A stretch of DNA of 64,000 nt, taken from NCBI GenBank assembly GCA_029856105.1, contig JAHQWH010000015.1, positions 62,001 through 126,000 on the forward strand, read 5' to 3'. This DNA is from Promethearchaeia archaeon (GTDB taxonomy: Archaea; Asgardarchaeota; Lokiarchaeia; Sigyniarchaeales; SOKP01). The notes beneath the pieces are model-generated. The model made no database searches, was not told the origin of the DNA, and worked only from the letters and a program-made list of their open reading frames with translations. Shown here one piece after another: positions 1-8,361 of the stretch. Numbering within the stretch: position 1 is the stretch's first letter; the number at the start of each line of letters is the position of its first letter. The translations under genes were made by a program, and so were the position numbers.

Positions 1-80
1 TACTCTTATTTTAATTACTAAATTCAATAACAAATTTTTTATTAAAAAGTTCTTTTCACTTCTTAATATTATAAATTAAA

Positions 81-124
81 ATTGTTTGATCAAACAATCA
101 AAAAAGTAAAGTCTGTACTTTTTT
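81..124. promoter_or_regulatory. Palindrome plus inverted repeat upstream of hdrC
   Basis: Positions 81-98 form a perfect 18-bp palindrome (ATTGTTTGATCAAACAAT). Directly after it, 100-108 (AAAAAAGTA) and 116-124 (TACTTTTTT) form 9-bp inverted arms around a 7-base spacer. Both lie 50-95 bases before the hdrC start, where archaeal operators and promoters sit. A dimeric repressor site is one reading. The T-run after the second repeat could instead be a terminator of a gene to the left of the window. The function is inferred from symmetry and position only. Confidence 0.4.
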
Positions 125-173
125 ACGCAATTATTTATCAATTTTAAAACTATAAAAGAGACTTGTATTTATT

Positions 174-788
174 ATGAGCGAAAATATAGAAAAATATATC
201 AAGCGCAAGGTATATAACGGCACGAGCTCTAAAATTGCTCAAAAATTCGTTGACGCTGGTTTAGAAAAGTTAAGATCTTGTATTAACTGTGGAACTTGCA
301 CAGCCTCATGCCCGTCTGGAAGACGAACAGCGTTCCGAACACGTTCTGCTCTCAGACGTGCGTTAGCAGGGGATGAATCGGTTTTGAGTGATATTGACAT
401 CTGGCTTTGCAGTACTTGTTATTACTGCTATGAGCGATGCCCACGAGACATACCTGTAACTGATATGATTATAAAACTTAGAAACATAGCTGTTGAAGAA
501 GGCTATATCTTAGATAATCACTTTACTTTAGCCAAAGATATTTTTTATAAAACAGGTCATGGGGTACCAGCCAATGGTGAAAACAACAAAAAATGGAGAG
601 ATTTACGAGAATCATATGGTTTACCAGCACTACCTCCAACGGTTCATTCCTATCCGGAAGCCGTGAAAGAATGCCAATTTTTAATGGACGAAGTTGGTTT
701 CAAAGCTTTACTGGATAATGCGAAAAAATTAAAGGATGAAAGAATGTTAGCAGAAGAAAAAAAAGAAAACGAAAAGGATGGTAAATAA
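174..788 (+). CDS. hdrC: Heterodisulfide reductase subunit C-like ferredoxin (HdrC)
   Basis: A 204-aa cytosolic ferredoxin-type subunit that carries electrons between HdrA and the CCG-domain subunit HdrB. Two [4Fe-4S] motifs are visible: Cys36, 39, 42 and 46 (CINCGTCTASCP), and Cys79, 82, 85 and 89 (CSTCYYCYERCP). The latter is the spacing normal for HdrC. The last 40 residues are a charged, lysine/glutamate-rich tail. It is the first gene of hdrC-hdrB-hdrA, all on the plus strand, and its end overlaps or abuts the hdrB start. The family is certain. The physiological disulfide or other acceptor is not, because this organism need not make CoM-S-S-CoB. Confidence 0.93.
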   Translation: MSENIEKYIKRKVYNGTSSKIAQKFVDAGLEKLRSCINCGTCTASCPSGRRTAFRTRSALRRALAGDESVLSDIDIWLCSTCYYCYERCPRDIPVTDMIIKLRNIAVEEGYILDNHFTLAKDIFYKTGHGVPANGENNKKWRDLRESYGLPALPPTVHSYPEAVKECQFLMDEVGFKALLDNAKKLKDERMLAEEKKENEKDGK

Positions 789-789
789 A

Positions 790-1740
790 GTGAGCGAACA
801 AAAAGATTGGAGATACGCTTTTTTTTTAGGGTGCGTTATTCCAAATAGGTATCCAATGATAGAACGTAGCATACGCGATGTTTTCGAAGAGCTAGGAGCA
901 GAACTATTGGACATGCCTGGCGCGTCGTGTTGTCCCGCCCCGGGAGTATTTAGGGGGTTTCATATTCCTACTTGGTTCGTTATTGCTGCTCGTAATATAG
1001 CAATAGCAGAAGATTTGGGCGTAAGTCTAATAACAGGGTGTAATGGGTGTTACGGTACGCTACGCGACGCTTGGTGGGACTTAGAACATAACAGTGAAGA
1101 AAAAAAACATGTAAACAAACTCCTTGCTAAAGTAGGTAAAAAGTATACTGGTAATTTTGAGCCAAAACACGTCATGCAAGCCTTATACTTAGATATGGGG
1201 AAAGAATACGTTAGAGGTTTTATTAAGCACAAATTTAAGGATTTAAAGGTTGCAGTGCATTACGGATGTCACATCGTTAAACCTAGCGATAAACGTCCTT
1301 GGGATGGAGAATACGAGAATCCAACTTTCCTTGACGAGATAGTTGAACTTACTGGGGCAACAAGTATCGATTATAAGGAAAAGTTTATGTGTTGTGGTGC
1401 TGGTGGAGCCGTCAGAACAGCCGTGAAAGAAGTCGCGGCCGATTTTACGCGTGAAAAATTAGTTAATATGCGAGAAGCTGGCGCAGATATCATAATAAAC
1501 TGCTGTCCCTTCTGTCACCTTCAATTAGACCTCGGACAGGTCGAAGTAAATAACTTTTATAAAGATATAATTGGAGAACCGTTCCATATTCCTGTAATTT
1601 ATATTACGCAGTTGTTAGGTGTCGCCATGGGAATGGATCCTAGCAGACTTGGACTCGTAAAGAACCACAATTTAAAAGGCGTGAGCCCATTTATTCCCAT
1701 ACAACCCTTTTTAGATATTGTAAAGGAGCAATTAATTTAG
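790..1740 (+). CDS. hdrB: Heterodisulfide reductase subunit B-like CCG-domain protein (HdrB)
   Basis: HdrB holds the non-cubane iron-sulfur clusters that reduce a disulfide or related substrate. Two CCG domains are visible. The first has a Cys near residue 15, then a CCPAPG motif and CNGCYGTL. The second has GCHIVKP, MCCGAGGA and NCCPFCHLQ. The open frame begins at ATG 778, inside hdrC, but GTG 790 is preferred. It lies two bases past the hdrC stop, and a purine-rich GGATGG sits about 8 bases before it. The gene is between hdrC and hdrA with almost no spacing, so all three are probably one transcript. A paralogue lies at 33740-34630. Confidence 0.92.
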   Translation: MSEQKDWRYAFFLGCVIPNRYPMIERSIRDVFEELGAELLDMPGASCCPAPGVFRGFHIPTWFVIAARNIAIAEDLGVSLITGCNGCYGTLRDAWWDLEHNSEEKKHVNKLLAKVGKKYTGNFEPKHVMQALYLDMGKEYVRGFIKHKFKDLKVAVHYGCHIVKPSDKRPWDGEYENPTFLDEIVELTGATSIDYKEKFMCCGAGGAVRTAVKEVAADFTREKLVNMREAGADIIINCCPFCHLQLDLGQVEVNNFYKDIIGEPFHIPVIYITQLLGVAMGMDPSRLGLVKNHNLKGVSPFIPIQPFLDIVKEQLI

Positions 1741-1752
1741 GAGGAATGAAAA

Positions 1753-3768
1753 ATGACGGAAAGTGAAAAGAAAATAAAAGTTACAAGAAAAACGAGACCT
1801 AAAATTGGAGTTTATGTGTGCCATTGCGGTATTAATATTGCTGGCGTGGTTGACGTATACGCACTTAAGGACTACGCATTAACCCTTCCCGATGTGGTGT
1901 TAGCGCGCGAATATAAATTTATGTGTTCAGATAACGGTCAAAATCTTATTAAAGAGGATATTGAAGCGGGTTTAATCAATCGCGTAGTTGTTGCGGCATG
2001 CTCCCCTAGAATGCACGAACCAACGTTTAGGTTGGTCTGCAAGGAAGCTGGGTTGAATCAATTTTTGTTCGAACAAGCGAATATTCGAGAACACGCTACT
2101 TGGGTAAACATGAACGACACTGAAGGTGCCTATCAAATTGCTCAAGATCATATCAGAATGGCAGTTGCGAAAGCGAGGACTTTATTACCTTTAGAAGTTC
2201 AAAAAGTAAGTGTAGAACCTTCGTGCTTAATTATTGGAGGTGGGATCGCTGGAATGAATTCTGCTATAGACTTAGCAAAAGAAGGATATAAAGTCTATCT
2301 TGTCGAAAGAACTCCGACTATTGGTGGCCACATGGCACAGCTTGATAAAACATTCCCAACCATGGACTGTTCTGCTTGTATCATCACCCCACGGATGGTT
2401 GATGTCGCCCGAGAGAAAAATATCGAACTTCTTACTTATTCGGAGGTTGTAGATGTTGCCGGTTATGTTGGTAATTTTGAAGTTACCATAATGAAAAAAC
2501 CACATTACGTCGATCAAGAAGCTTGTACAGGGTGCGGTGCTTGCGTTGAGCCTTGCCCAGTATCAGTGGGTAACGAATTTGAACTTGGATTGGCCCCTAG
2601 AAAAGCTATATACATTCCATTTCCCCAAGCGGTACCTGGAGAATACACAATTGATATGGAGAGTTGTATTCAATGCGGGATTTGCGCGCGTCCTGATGTG
2701 TGTGAACCAGACGCAATTAGATACGACGATAAACCAGAATATCTTAAAGTAAAGGTAGGTACTATAATTATTGCTACAGGTTGGGATCCTTATGACCCAA
2801 CTCCACTCAAGCAATACGGGTATGGCAGATACCCTAACGTTATCACAGCGTTTCAGATGGAACGGTTATTAAGTTCATATGGACCTGTATTAGGAAAGCC
2901 AGTTAGACCTTCAGATCTCAAAGCCCCACACAGTATTGCCTTTCTCCAATGTGTTGGAAGCAGATACTTTAGAGAAGGTGGAAATAAATATTGTTCTAGA
3001 GTTTGTTGCATGTATGCCACAAAACAAGCGAGACAATACAAAGAAAAACATCCAGAAAGCGAAGTCTATATATTTTACATTGATATACGAGCGTTTGGTA
3101 GGGGATACGAAGAATTTTACGAATCTGCTTCAGAAAACTACGGAATAAATTATATTAGAGGACGAATTGGTGAAGTTTGGGAAGATAAAGATCATAACAT
3201 TGTAATTAGAGCTGAAGACACTTTAATACAAACGCCAATCGAATTAACAGTTGATTTATTTATTTTATCTATTGGGTTAGAAGCTGTGGCAGACGCAGAC
3301 AAAATTTCTTCTTTATTAAGCGTTCAGCGATCGGAAGATGGATTCTTTATGGAAGCTCATCCAAAACTTAGACCCGTAGATACATTAACCGATGGTATTT
3401 TTATCGCAGGAGTTGCTCAAGGACCGAAAGATATCCCTGACACGGTAGCTCAAGCAAAAGGAGCTGCTTCAAGCGCAGCAGCGTTAATGGCGCAAGGAGA
3501 AGTCGAAATTGAACCATATTATGCCGTTGTATTGGATCACTTATGTTCAGGCTGTAGAACTTGTCAATCCCTATGCCCATTTGGAGCTATAGATTTTGAC
3601 GAATTTAAAAAGATTGCCGTTGTGAACTCAGCTCTTTGTAAAGGGTGTGGAACTTGCGTGTCCGCGTGCCCTTCCGGAGCCATGGTACAAAATCATTTTA
3701 CTAACATTCAACTCGATTCGATAATTAATATTGCAGTAAAACAACCTACTGTTAAAAACGGTCAATAA
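1753..3768 (+). CDS. hdrA: Heterodisulfide reductase subunit A-like flavoprotein (HdrA)
   Basis: A 671-aa FAD iron-sulfur protein, the electron-bifurcating core of Hdr complexes. An N-terminal domain carries CHCG (about residues 23-26) and a CSPRMHE segment near 83. The dinucleotide-binding loop IIGGGIAGMNSA lies at about 160-171, followed by the typical HdrA stretch with MDCSACIITPRM near 204-215. Inserted ferredoxin motifs lie at about 258-268 (CTGCGACVEPC) and 305-317 (CIQCGICARPDVC). A C-terminal double ferredoxin lies at about 598-640. Length and order match full-length HdrA with an extra C-terminal ferredoxin. No MvhD is adjacent; the window's MvhD is at 22838. A GGAGG-type ribosome binding site precedes the ATG. 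Confidence 0.95.
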   Translation: MTESEKKIKVTRKTRPKIGVYVCHCGINIAGVVDVYALKDYALTLPDVVLAREYKFMCSDNGQNLIKEDIEAGLINRVVVAACSPRMHEPTFRLVCKEAGLNQFLFEQANIREHATWVNMNDTEGAYQIAQDHIRMAVAKARTLLPLEVQKVSVEPSCLIIGGGIAGMNSAIDLAKEGYKVYLVERTPTIGGHMAQLDKTFPTMDCSACIITPRMVDVAREKNIELLTYSEVVDVAGYVGNFEVTIMKKPHYVDQEACTGCGACVEPCPVSVGNEFELGLAPRKAIYIPFPQAVPGEYTIDMESCIQCGICARPDVCEPDAIRYDDKPEYLKVKVGTIIIATGWDPYDPTPLKQYGYGRYPNVITAFQMERLLSSYGPVLGKPVRPSDLKAPHSIAFLQCVGSRYFREGGNKYCSRVCCMYATKQARQYKEKHPESEVYIFYIDIRAFGRGYEEFYESASENYGINYIRGRIGEVWEDKDHNIVIRAEDTLIQTPIELTVDLFILSIGLEAVADADKISSLLSVQRSEDGFFMEAHPKLRPVDTLTDGIFIAGVAQGPKDIPDTVAQAKGAASSAAALMAQGEVEIEPYYAVVLDHLCSGCRTCQSLCPFGAIDFDEFKKIAVVNSALCKGCGTCVSACPSGAMVQNHFTNIQLDSIINIAVKQPTVKNGQ

Positions 3769-3776
3769 CGACTGTA

Positions 3777-3801
3777 ATTTTTAATTTTCTTTTTTTTTTA
3801 A
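3777..3801 (+). terminator. T-rich terminator after hdrCBA
   Basis: Just past the hdrA stop the plus strand reads through two T tracts, the second about ten T long, and the next gene starts about 80 bases on. Uridine-rich tracts are the usual intrinsic stop for archaeal RNA polymerase. No strong stem is present, as is normal in archaea. Confidence 0.45.
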
Positions 3802-3883
3802 GTATCTTAAAAGTTTTTAAAAAGAATTTTTAAATCTTTTAAATAATTTCATTTTAATTAAAAGGAAATATTAAGGTGAAAAA

Positions 3884-4666
3884 ATGAAGATTTCGGGATC
3901 TAATCAATTCAATATTCAAAAATTTAAGGCACTTTTATCTTACTGGGTTATCCATAACAGTCAACACACGAAGGGAGTTGAAGAATGGCTTTCAAGATTT
4001 GAGAAATTGAACAATGATTATATAACTAAGAAATTGAGAAATGTTATCCATCTTTTTAAAGAAATTACTAAAGAATATGAATCAATAAAAATCAAAATAG
4101 GTAGTATTGAGAATGTACATCTTGAGAAGGAGCCACAACAAAAAGATACTTTAATCTCTAAATCCAAGGAATTACCTAATATCTTTGAATTTAAACAAAT
4201 TGGAGTGATTCATACACCTTATAAAGATAAAGCACCATTTCAGCCAATTAAGAGTGATAAAGGAGAATTTCGTATTGTTGTTAATCCCGAATATACAAAT
4301 GGTCTTTCTAAACTTGATACGTTCCAATATATTTATGTTATTTATTACATCCATCGTATAACTCGAAAAGTTAGAAATATTATCGCACCATCTTGGACTG
4401 GTGGTACAGAAGTAGGATTATTCGCAAGTAGATCTCCTGTTCGCCCAAATTTGATTGGAATTAGTATTGTTCCCATAAAAAGTATTGTAAAAAACACAAT
4501 ATTCACATCGGGTTTAGATGTTTTTGATGATACTCCTTTATTGGACATTAAACCGTATATAAAAGATTTGGATTCAAAATGTGACGCTAATTATGGTTGG
4601 ATTGAAAATCTTGACGGTTATGAACACCTTCTTTTACATATTAAAGGAATTCCTCATGACTATTAA
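3884..4666 (+). CDS. trmO: tRNA (t6A37) N6-methyltransferase, TrmO family
   Basis: The C-terminal two thirds (from about residue 99, FKQIGVIHTPY) match the TrmO/UPF0066 beta-barrel methyltransferase. This enzyme adds a methyl group from S-adenosylmethionine to N6 of t6A37 in tRNA-Thr. Recognisable elements are IGVIHTP, the GLFASRSPVRPNLIG segment (RPN loop) and the conserved GLDVFDDTPLLDIKPYI near the C-terminus. The first ~95 residues are an additional helical, lysine-rich region not needed in the family, of unknown role. The gene stands alone between the hdr operon and a convergent methyltransferase. Another t6A37-modifying enzyme (e-MtaB) is at 34650-35963. Confidence 0.88.
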   Translation: MKISGSNQFNIQKFKALLSYWVIHNSQHTKGVEEWLSRFEKLNNDYITKKLRNVIHLFKEITKEYESIKIKIGSIENVHLEKEPQQKDTLISKSKELPNIFEFKQIGVIHTPYKDKAPFQPIKSDKGEFRIVVNPEYTNGLSKLDTFQYIYVIYYIHRITRKVRNIIAPSWTGGTEVGLFASRSPVRPNLIGISIVPIKSIVKNTIFTSGLDVFDDTPLLDIKPYIKDLDSKCDANYGWIENLDGYEHLLLHIKGIPHDY

Positions 4667-4705
4667 TTTAACATTTTATAGAAACTTAAAGAAACTTAAA
4701 AAAAA

Positions 4706-5332
4706 TTATTTTTTTGCTTTAATTACAACAAATGAGCCTTCTCCATAATTTGGTTTAATAGGTTCGATATCTTTTATTTCAAGTAAAGGTCGAAAGATAG
4801 TCTGAGAAAATTCAAATTTAGTGAAGTTTGCTATTTTTAAATAAGAAACCACCTCATCTACGGAATAGAAATTTGCTACATTATAGAACACATTTTCTTT
4901 TTTATGGCGCTGATATTTAATCCCAATTGAGCTATTTCTATCAATAAAACCAATAATAAACGATCCTTTTGATGTTAAGATATTATAAACTTCTTCAAAT
5001 GCCATTTTAATATCGTCAAGAAAGCAAATAGTCGTAACCATTAAAAAAAGACCAAATCTCTCCTTTCTTATGGGAAGTAGTTCTCCAACAGCATTAATTA
5101 CGTCTATTCCTCTTGTTAAAGAAAGCTGTCTCATTTTATTAGAGGGTTCAATCCCAACCATAATACCTAAAGGTGCTGCGAATTTACCACTCCCTACACC
5201 GATTTCTATACTCTTTTTTCTTTTTGGAAGTAAGCTCTTTATTGCCAAAAGTTCAGATTTGTACACATTTGGATTATCAATAAACCATTGTTCATATCGC
5301 AAAAAATATTTTTCAAAAGGTTCAATTCTCAT
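4706..5332 (-). CDS. Class I SAM-dependent methyltransferase
   Basis: A 208-aa protein with the Rossmann methyltransferase signature: motif I IEIGVGSGKFA at about residues 41-51, followed by an acidic/glycine turn (GIEPS) that binds the ribose of S-adenosylmethionine. Motif II/III lies around FGLFLMVTTICFLDD, and a late beta-strand reads KGSFIIGFIDR. It resembles the UbiE/COQ5-like Methyltransf_11 group. The substrate cannot be told from the sequence. It is convergent with trmO and divergent from the HAD phosphatase, and appears monocistronic. Confidence 0.8.
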   Translation of the reverse strand: MRIEPFEKYFLRYEQWFIDNPNVYKSELLAIKSLLPKRKKSIEIGVGSGKFAAPLGIMVGIEPSNKMRQLSLTRGIDVINAVGELLPIRKERFGLFLMVTTICFLDDIKMAFEEVYNILTSKGSFIIGFIDRNSSIGIKYQRHKKENVFYNVANFYSVDEVVSYLKIANFTKFEFSQTIFRPLLEIKDIEPIKPNYGEGSFVVIKAKK

Positions 5333-5471
5333 TTAAAATTCATCTTTATTTTAAAGCTTATATTTGTTATACATTAAAAGTAAGTTTTGGTATAGTATAT
5401 TTTGAAAAAAACTTAACATTTACCAATACTTCTCTTTATCAAACAAAATAATATGTTAAAATAGTATTAAA

Positions 5472-6077
5472 TTGATAAAAAATATAATATTTGATTTGGG
5501 AAATGTTCTACTGAAATTCAAACCAGAGGAATTCTTATTGCAGTATACAAACGATGAAGATTATATAAAACAATTCGTTCCAAAGATAACTCGTAGTAAA
5601 TTGTGGTTAGATTTAGATAGGGGTTTAGAATCGTTAGAAAACGCGGAAAGAATTTTTGTATCTAGATACCCTGAAGAAGAAGAGCTTATTTCGCTATTTT
5701 TTAAGCATTGGATGGAAATGCTTACTCCAATTGAGGAAAACATTAGTATTTTGTTGGATTTAAGCGAGTCAGGATATAATACCTATATTTTGTCAAATTA
5801 CATTAAGGAAGCGTTTAAATTTGTAAAAGAAAAATTCAATTTTTTTACATTATTCGACGGTCAAATAATTTCTGGAGAGGAAAACGTTATTAAACCAGAG
5901 AAAGCGATTTACGAGACTTTACTTAGACGCTACCAATTAATTCCAGAAGAAAGTTTATTTATCGACGACGTCTTTTTTTTTTTGAAGCCAGCAAAAAAGC
6001 TAGGAATAAGTACTATTTGGAATCGCCCTCATACGGATTTACGCAAAGAATTAAAAAAATTTAATATATCGATCTGA
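5472..6077 (+). CDS. HAD-superfamily phosphatase (YihX-like, subfamily IA)
   Basis: A 201-aa haloacid-dehalogenase-like hydrolase. The N-terminal motif I is IIFDLGNVLLKF, with the DLGNV form typical of YihX-type sugar phosphatases. Motif II is YILSNY (about residue 100), the motif III lysine is in KPEKAIYETL, and the motif IV acidic pair is in LFIDD. The helical cap lies between motifs I and II. Translation appears to start at TTG 5472, because the motif I strand begins immediately. It is divergent from the neighbouring methyltransferase. The substrate is unknown; a small phosphorylated sugar or metabolite is plausible. Confidence 0.82.
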   Translation: MIKNIIFDLGNVLLKFKPEEFLLQYTNDEDYIKQFVPKITRSKLWLDLDRGLESLENAERIFVSRYPEEEELISLFFKHWMEMLTPIEENISILLDLSESGYNTYILSNYIKEAFKFVKEKFNFFTLFDGQIISGEENVIKPEKAIYETLLRRYQLIPEESLFIDDVFFFLKPAKKLGISTIWNRPHTDLRKELKKFNISI

Positions 6078-6170
6078 ATAATTACGACTTGTTTTTAATG
6101 CAATTTTTATTTAGATGAAAGACATTAAGTATTAGTAGACTAAAAACATACAAAAAACGTTAATTTATTT

Positions 6171-6800
6171 ATGATAGATAGTTGGCTCTCTAAAACGAAA
6201 TTTAAAGAAGGTTACGAGAAGTTTGTAAAGAAAGTCTTTCTTGGGAAAATATCTGCCAATCAACTTACTACTCTTGGATTGGTTTTTGGTTTAGTAAGCT
6301 CATTTTTGATATACCTTAGTGGTATTTTTTTAGCATTAGCAATAACATTTATGGTATATTCCGCAATTGTTATGACCGTTTCTTTTTTCATTGATACTCT
6401 TGATGGCTCTATAGCAAGATTAGAAGGTCCTACTATCTTTGGAGGAATATTAGATATATTTTGCGATCGGCTCGTCGAGATTTCCATAATTATAGCGATA
6501 GTAACAACAGACCCTACGAATCTAATTTGGCCGGGTTTGTTTTCTTTAGCCGCCATCGTTTTATGTATCTCTATGTTTCTTATTGTAGGAGGAATTATTA
6601 AAAGAGACAATATAGAAAATAATTCAAAAGTAATCACATATCAAAGTGGATTGATGGAGCGATCTGAAACATTTTTCTTTTTATTGGCGTTAATTGTTTT
6701 TATTCCATGGCGTTTGATTATATTGTGGATTTTTACGGTTTTAATATTCCTCACAGCGTTATTAAGGTTGAGAGACGCACACAAAATCTTTAAATCGTAG
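6171..6800 (+). CDS. CDP-alcohol phosphatidyltransferase
   Basis: A 209-aa integral membrane enzyme that transfers a phosphoalcohol group between a CDP-lipid and an alcohol, making polar lipid headgroups. The family signature D-x2-DG-x2-AR-x7-G-x3-D-x3-D is present at about residues 81-105 (DTLDGSIARLEG, then GGILDIFCD). The remaining sequence is about five or six hydrophobic helices. An N-terminal amphipathic region ends in a typical ISANQLTTLGLVFGL segment. In archaea this family makes archaetidylserine, archaetidylinositol phosphate or archaetidylglycerol. The headgroup cannot be assigned here. Confidence 0.88.
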   Translation: MIDSWLSKTKFKEGYEKFVKKVFLGKISANQLTTLGLVFGLVSSFLIYLSGIFLALAITFMVYSAIVMTVSFFIDTLDGSIARLEGPTIFGGILDIFCDRLVEISIIIAIVTTDPTNLIWPGLFSLAAIVLCISMFLIVGGIIKRDNIENNSKVITYQSGLMERSETFFFLLALIVFIPWRLIILWIFTVLIFLTALLRLRDAHKIFKS

Positions 6801-6971
6801 TCCCTAATTTATTTTTATTTTTAATACAATTTTAGATATTACATATTTAGTTCGTGATATATCCTAAGAATTCTATTGAAAAAATTAAACTTATAAATGT
6901 AAAATAAATGATTTTACTATTGATATATCATTTTATTATTGTTTTTTCTAAGCTAAACTAAATTTGTAAAA

Positions 6972-8273
6972 ATGTTCGAAAATAATTCATTTACAGAAAA
7001 AACTATTGTTTCTCGATTAAAAGAAATTAGTGAGTCCAAATACGGGTTAATCAGCATAAATTATATCTTAATAAATTGTCGAATGGAGGATTTATTAACA
7101 TTTATAAAAAATTATGGAATTTCGCTTCCGGATAAATCTTTTATTACTCGTTTTGAATACATAATAATAATTGCTTTGCACCTTACAGAAATGTATTATA
7201 CTACTGAAATTCAAAAAAAGTACGAAGATCCGTTAGAATACATAGGATATGCGATATTAAACGAAGACATATTTACTAAATATCTAATTAACCTCGACTT
7301 TATAGTTAAACAAGATCTAATTGATACATTTGCTGACTTATATGCAGATTTAGGAATTACAGTGTATAATACATCAACTGATTCCATTAGACCTAAAATG
7401 GATATGTATTCAGTGAGGAAAAAATCAGCGCTTCGAACAGAATCGGTGTTTGCAATGACTGGTTTTGATATGAACGACAAAAATTATTTAGAAATTAAAA
7501 ATTTGATTGAGAAAGCCAGTTCAGTTGCAAATGGTAGTGTTTTTGTGACTACTCCTATTGGTGTTTCTAAAATTGGATTAAGTAAAATGATATATGATAT
7601 GAATAAATTAAACTGTCAGCTATATGTAATCGACCCTTCAAGGAAGATAGTTTATGGTCTTACTAAAAACAAGAAAAATGAAGTACTAGATGATTTGAGA
7701 GAAAAATTAATTCGAAAACTTCCTAGAGCGCCCATGAGAGCGCCTTCTCATGTTTTTGACCTATCAGACTATTATTTTAATGAGTCAAACTCATTTAATC
7801 CGATTGATTTTAGGCTTTTTGATATTTATAACGATTTAGAACATAATAAATTGCTACTTAAGGAAGAAGAGACTCCTAAATACGCAGAAGTGTTCAGGGA
7901 TTTGATTATTATGGAAATAACTTCTGGAACGCCAATTATCTCTTACGCAAGTGATAATTTTAAAGAGCTAGCTTTGGCATCAGGATTTTTAGCAGCTATG
8001 GATTCCTTTGTTACACAAATTGGAGGCTCAAAAATGGAGGAGATTAATTATAAAGGGTTTTATGTCCAAGCCGCTTACGGAAAATTTACAAAATTAGCTT
8101 GTATTCTGTCTATCCCGGCAGACAAAAGTTTAAAGGAGAGATTAAAACATCTGATAAGATTATTCGAAGAACATTACGAAGATGAGATTGAAAAATTTAA
8201 GTTATCTGGCAATACCGAATTATTTGACAGTCGTGAAATAATTTATCTAATAAAAGAAATTATTGACATTTAA
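6972..8273 (+). CDS. Unknown protein, first of a tandem paralogous pair
   Basis: 433 aa, no function recognised. It is clearly paralogous to the next gene over its full length. Shared blocks include a DPLEYIG segment (about residue 86), KQDLIDTFADLYADLGI, a VFVTTP-G sequence near 195, YVIDPSRK, and a C-terminal block (SGFLAAMDSF, INYKGFYV, KSLKERLKHL, HYEDEIEKF). The C-terminal 130 residues have the alternating hydrophobic pattern of a longin/roadblock-like sensor fold, and similar blocks recur, as I recall, in many Asgard proteins. There are no membrane segments or metal motifs. The first ATG follows an AT-rich leader without a clear ribosome binding site. Confidence 0.72.
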   Translation: MFENNSFTEKTIVSRLKEISESKYGLISINYILINCRMEDLLTFIKNYGISLPDKSFITRFEYIIIIALHLTEMYYTTEIQKKYEDPLEYIGYAILNEDIFTKYLINLDFIVKQDLIDTFADLYADLGITVYNTSTDSIRPKMDMYSVRKKSALRTESVFAMTGFDMNDKNYLEIKNLIEKASSVANGSVFVTTPIGVSKIGLSKMIYDMNKLNCQLYVIDPSRKIVYGLTKNKKNEVLDDLREKLIRKLPRAPMRAPSHVFDLSDYYFNESNSFNPIDFRLFDIYNDLEHNKLLLKEEETPKYAEVFRDLIIMEITSGTPIISYASDNFKELALASGFLAAMDSFVTQIGGSKMEEINYKGFYVQAAYGKFTKLACILSIPADKSLKERLKHLIRLFEEHYEDEIEKFKLSGNTELFDSREIIYLIKEIIDI

Positions 8274-8361
8274 AAAAACATTTCGACAACTAAATCACTA
8301 TTTCTGCTATTTTTAGTTTATTATAAAAATATTTTAAAACTCAAAAGATATTATATCACTA

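Noticed and set aside
2272..3148. Several open frames on both strands inside hdrA
   Set aside because: They overlap a clearly conserved gene and show no protein family features.
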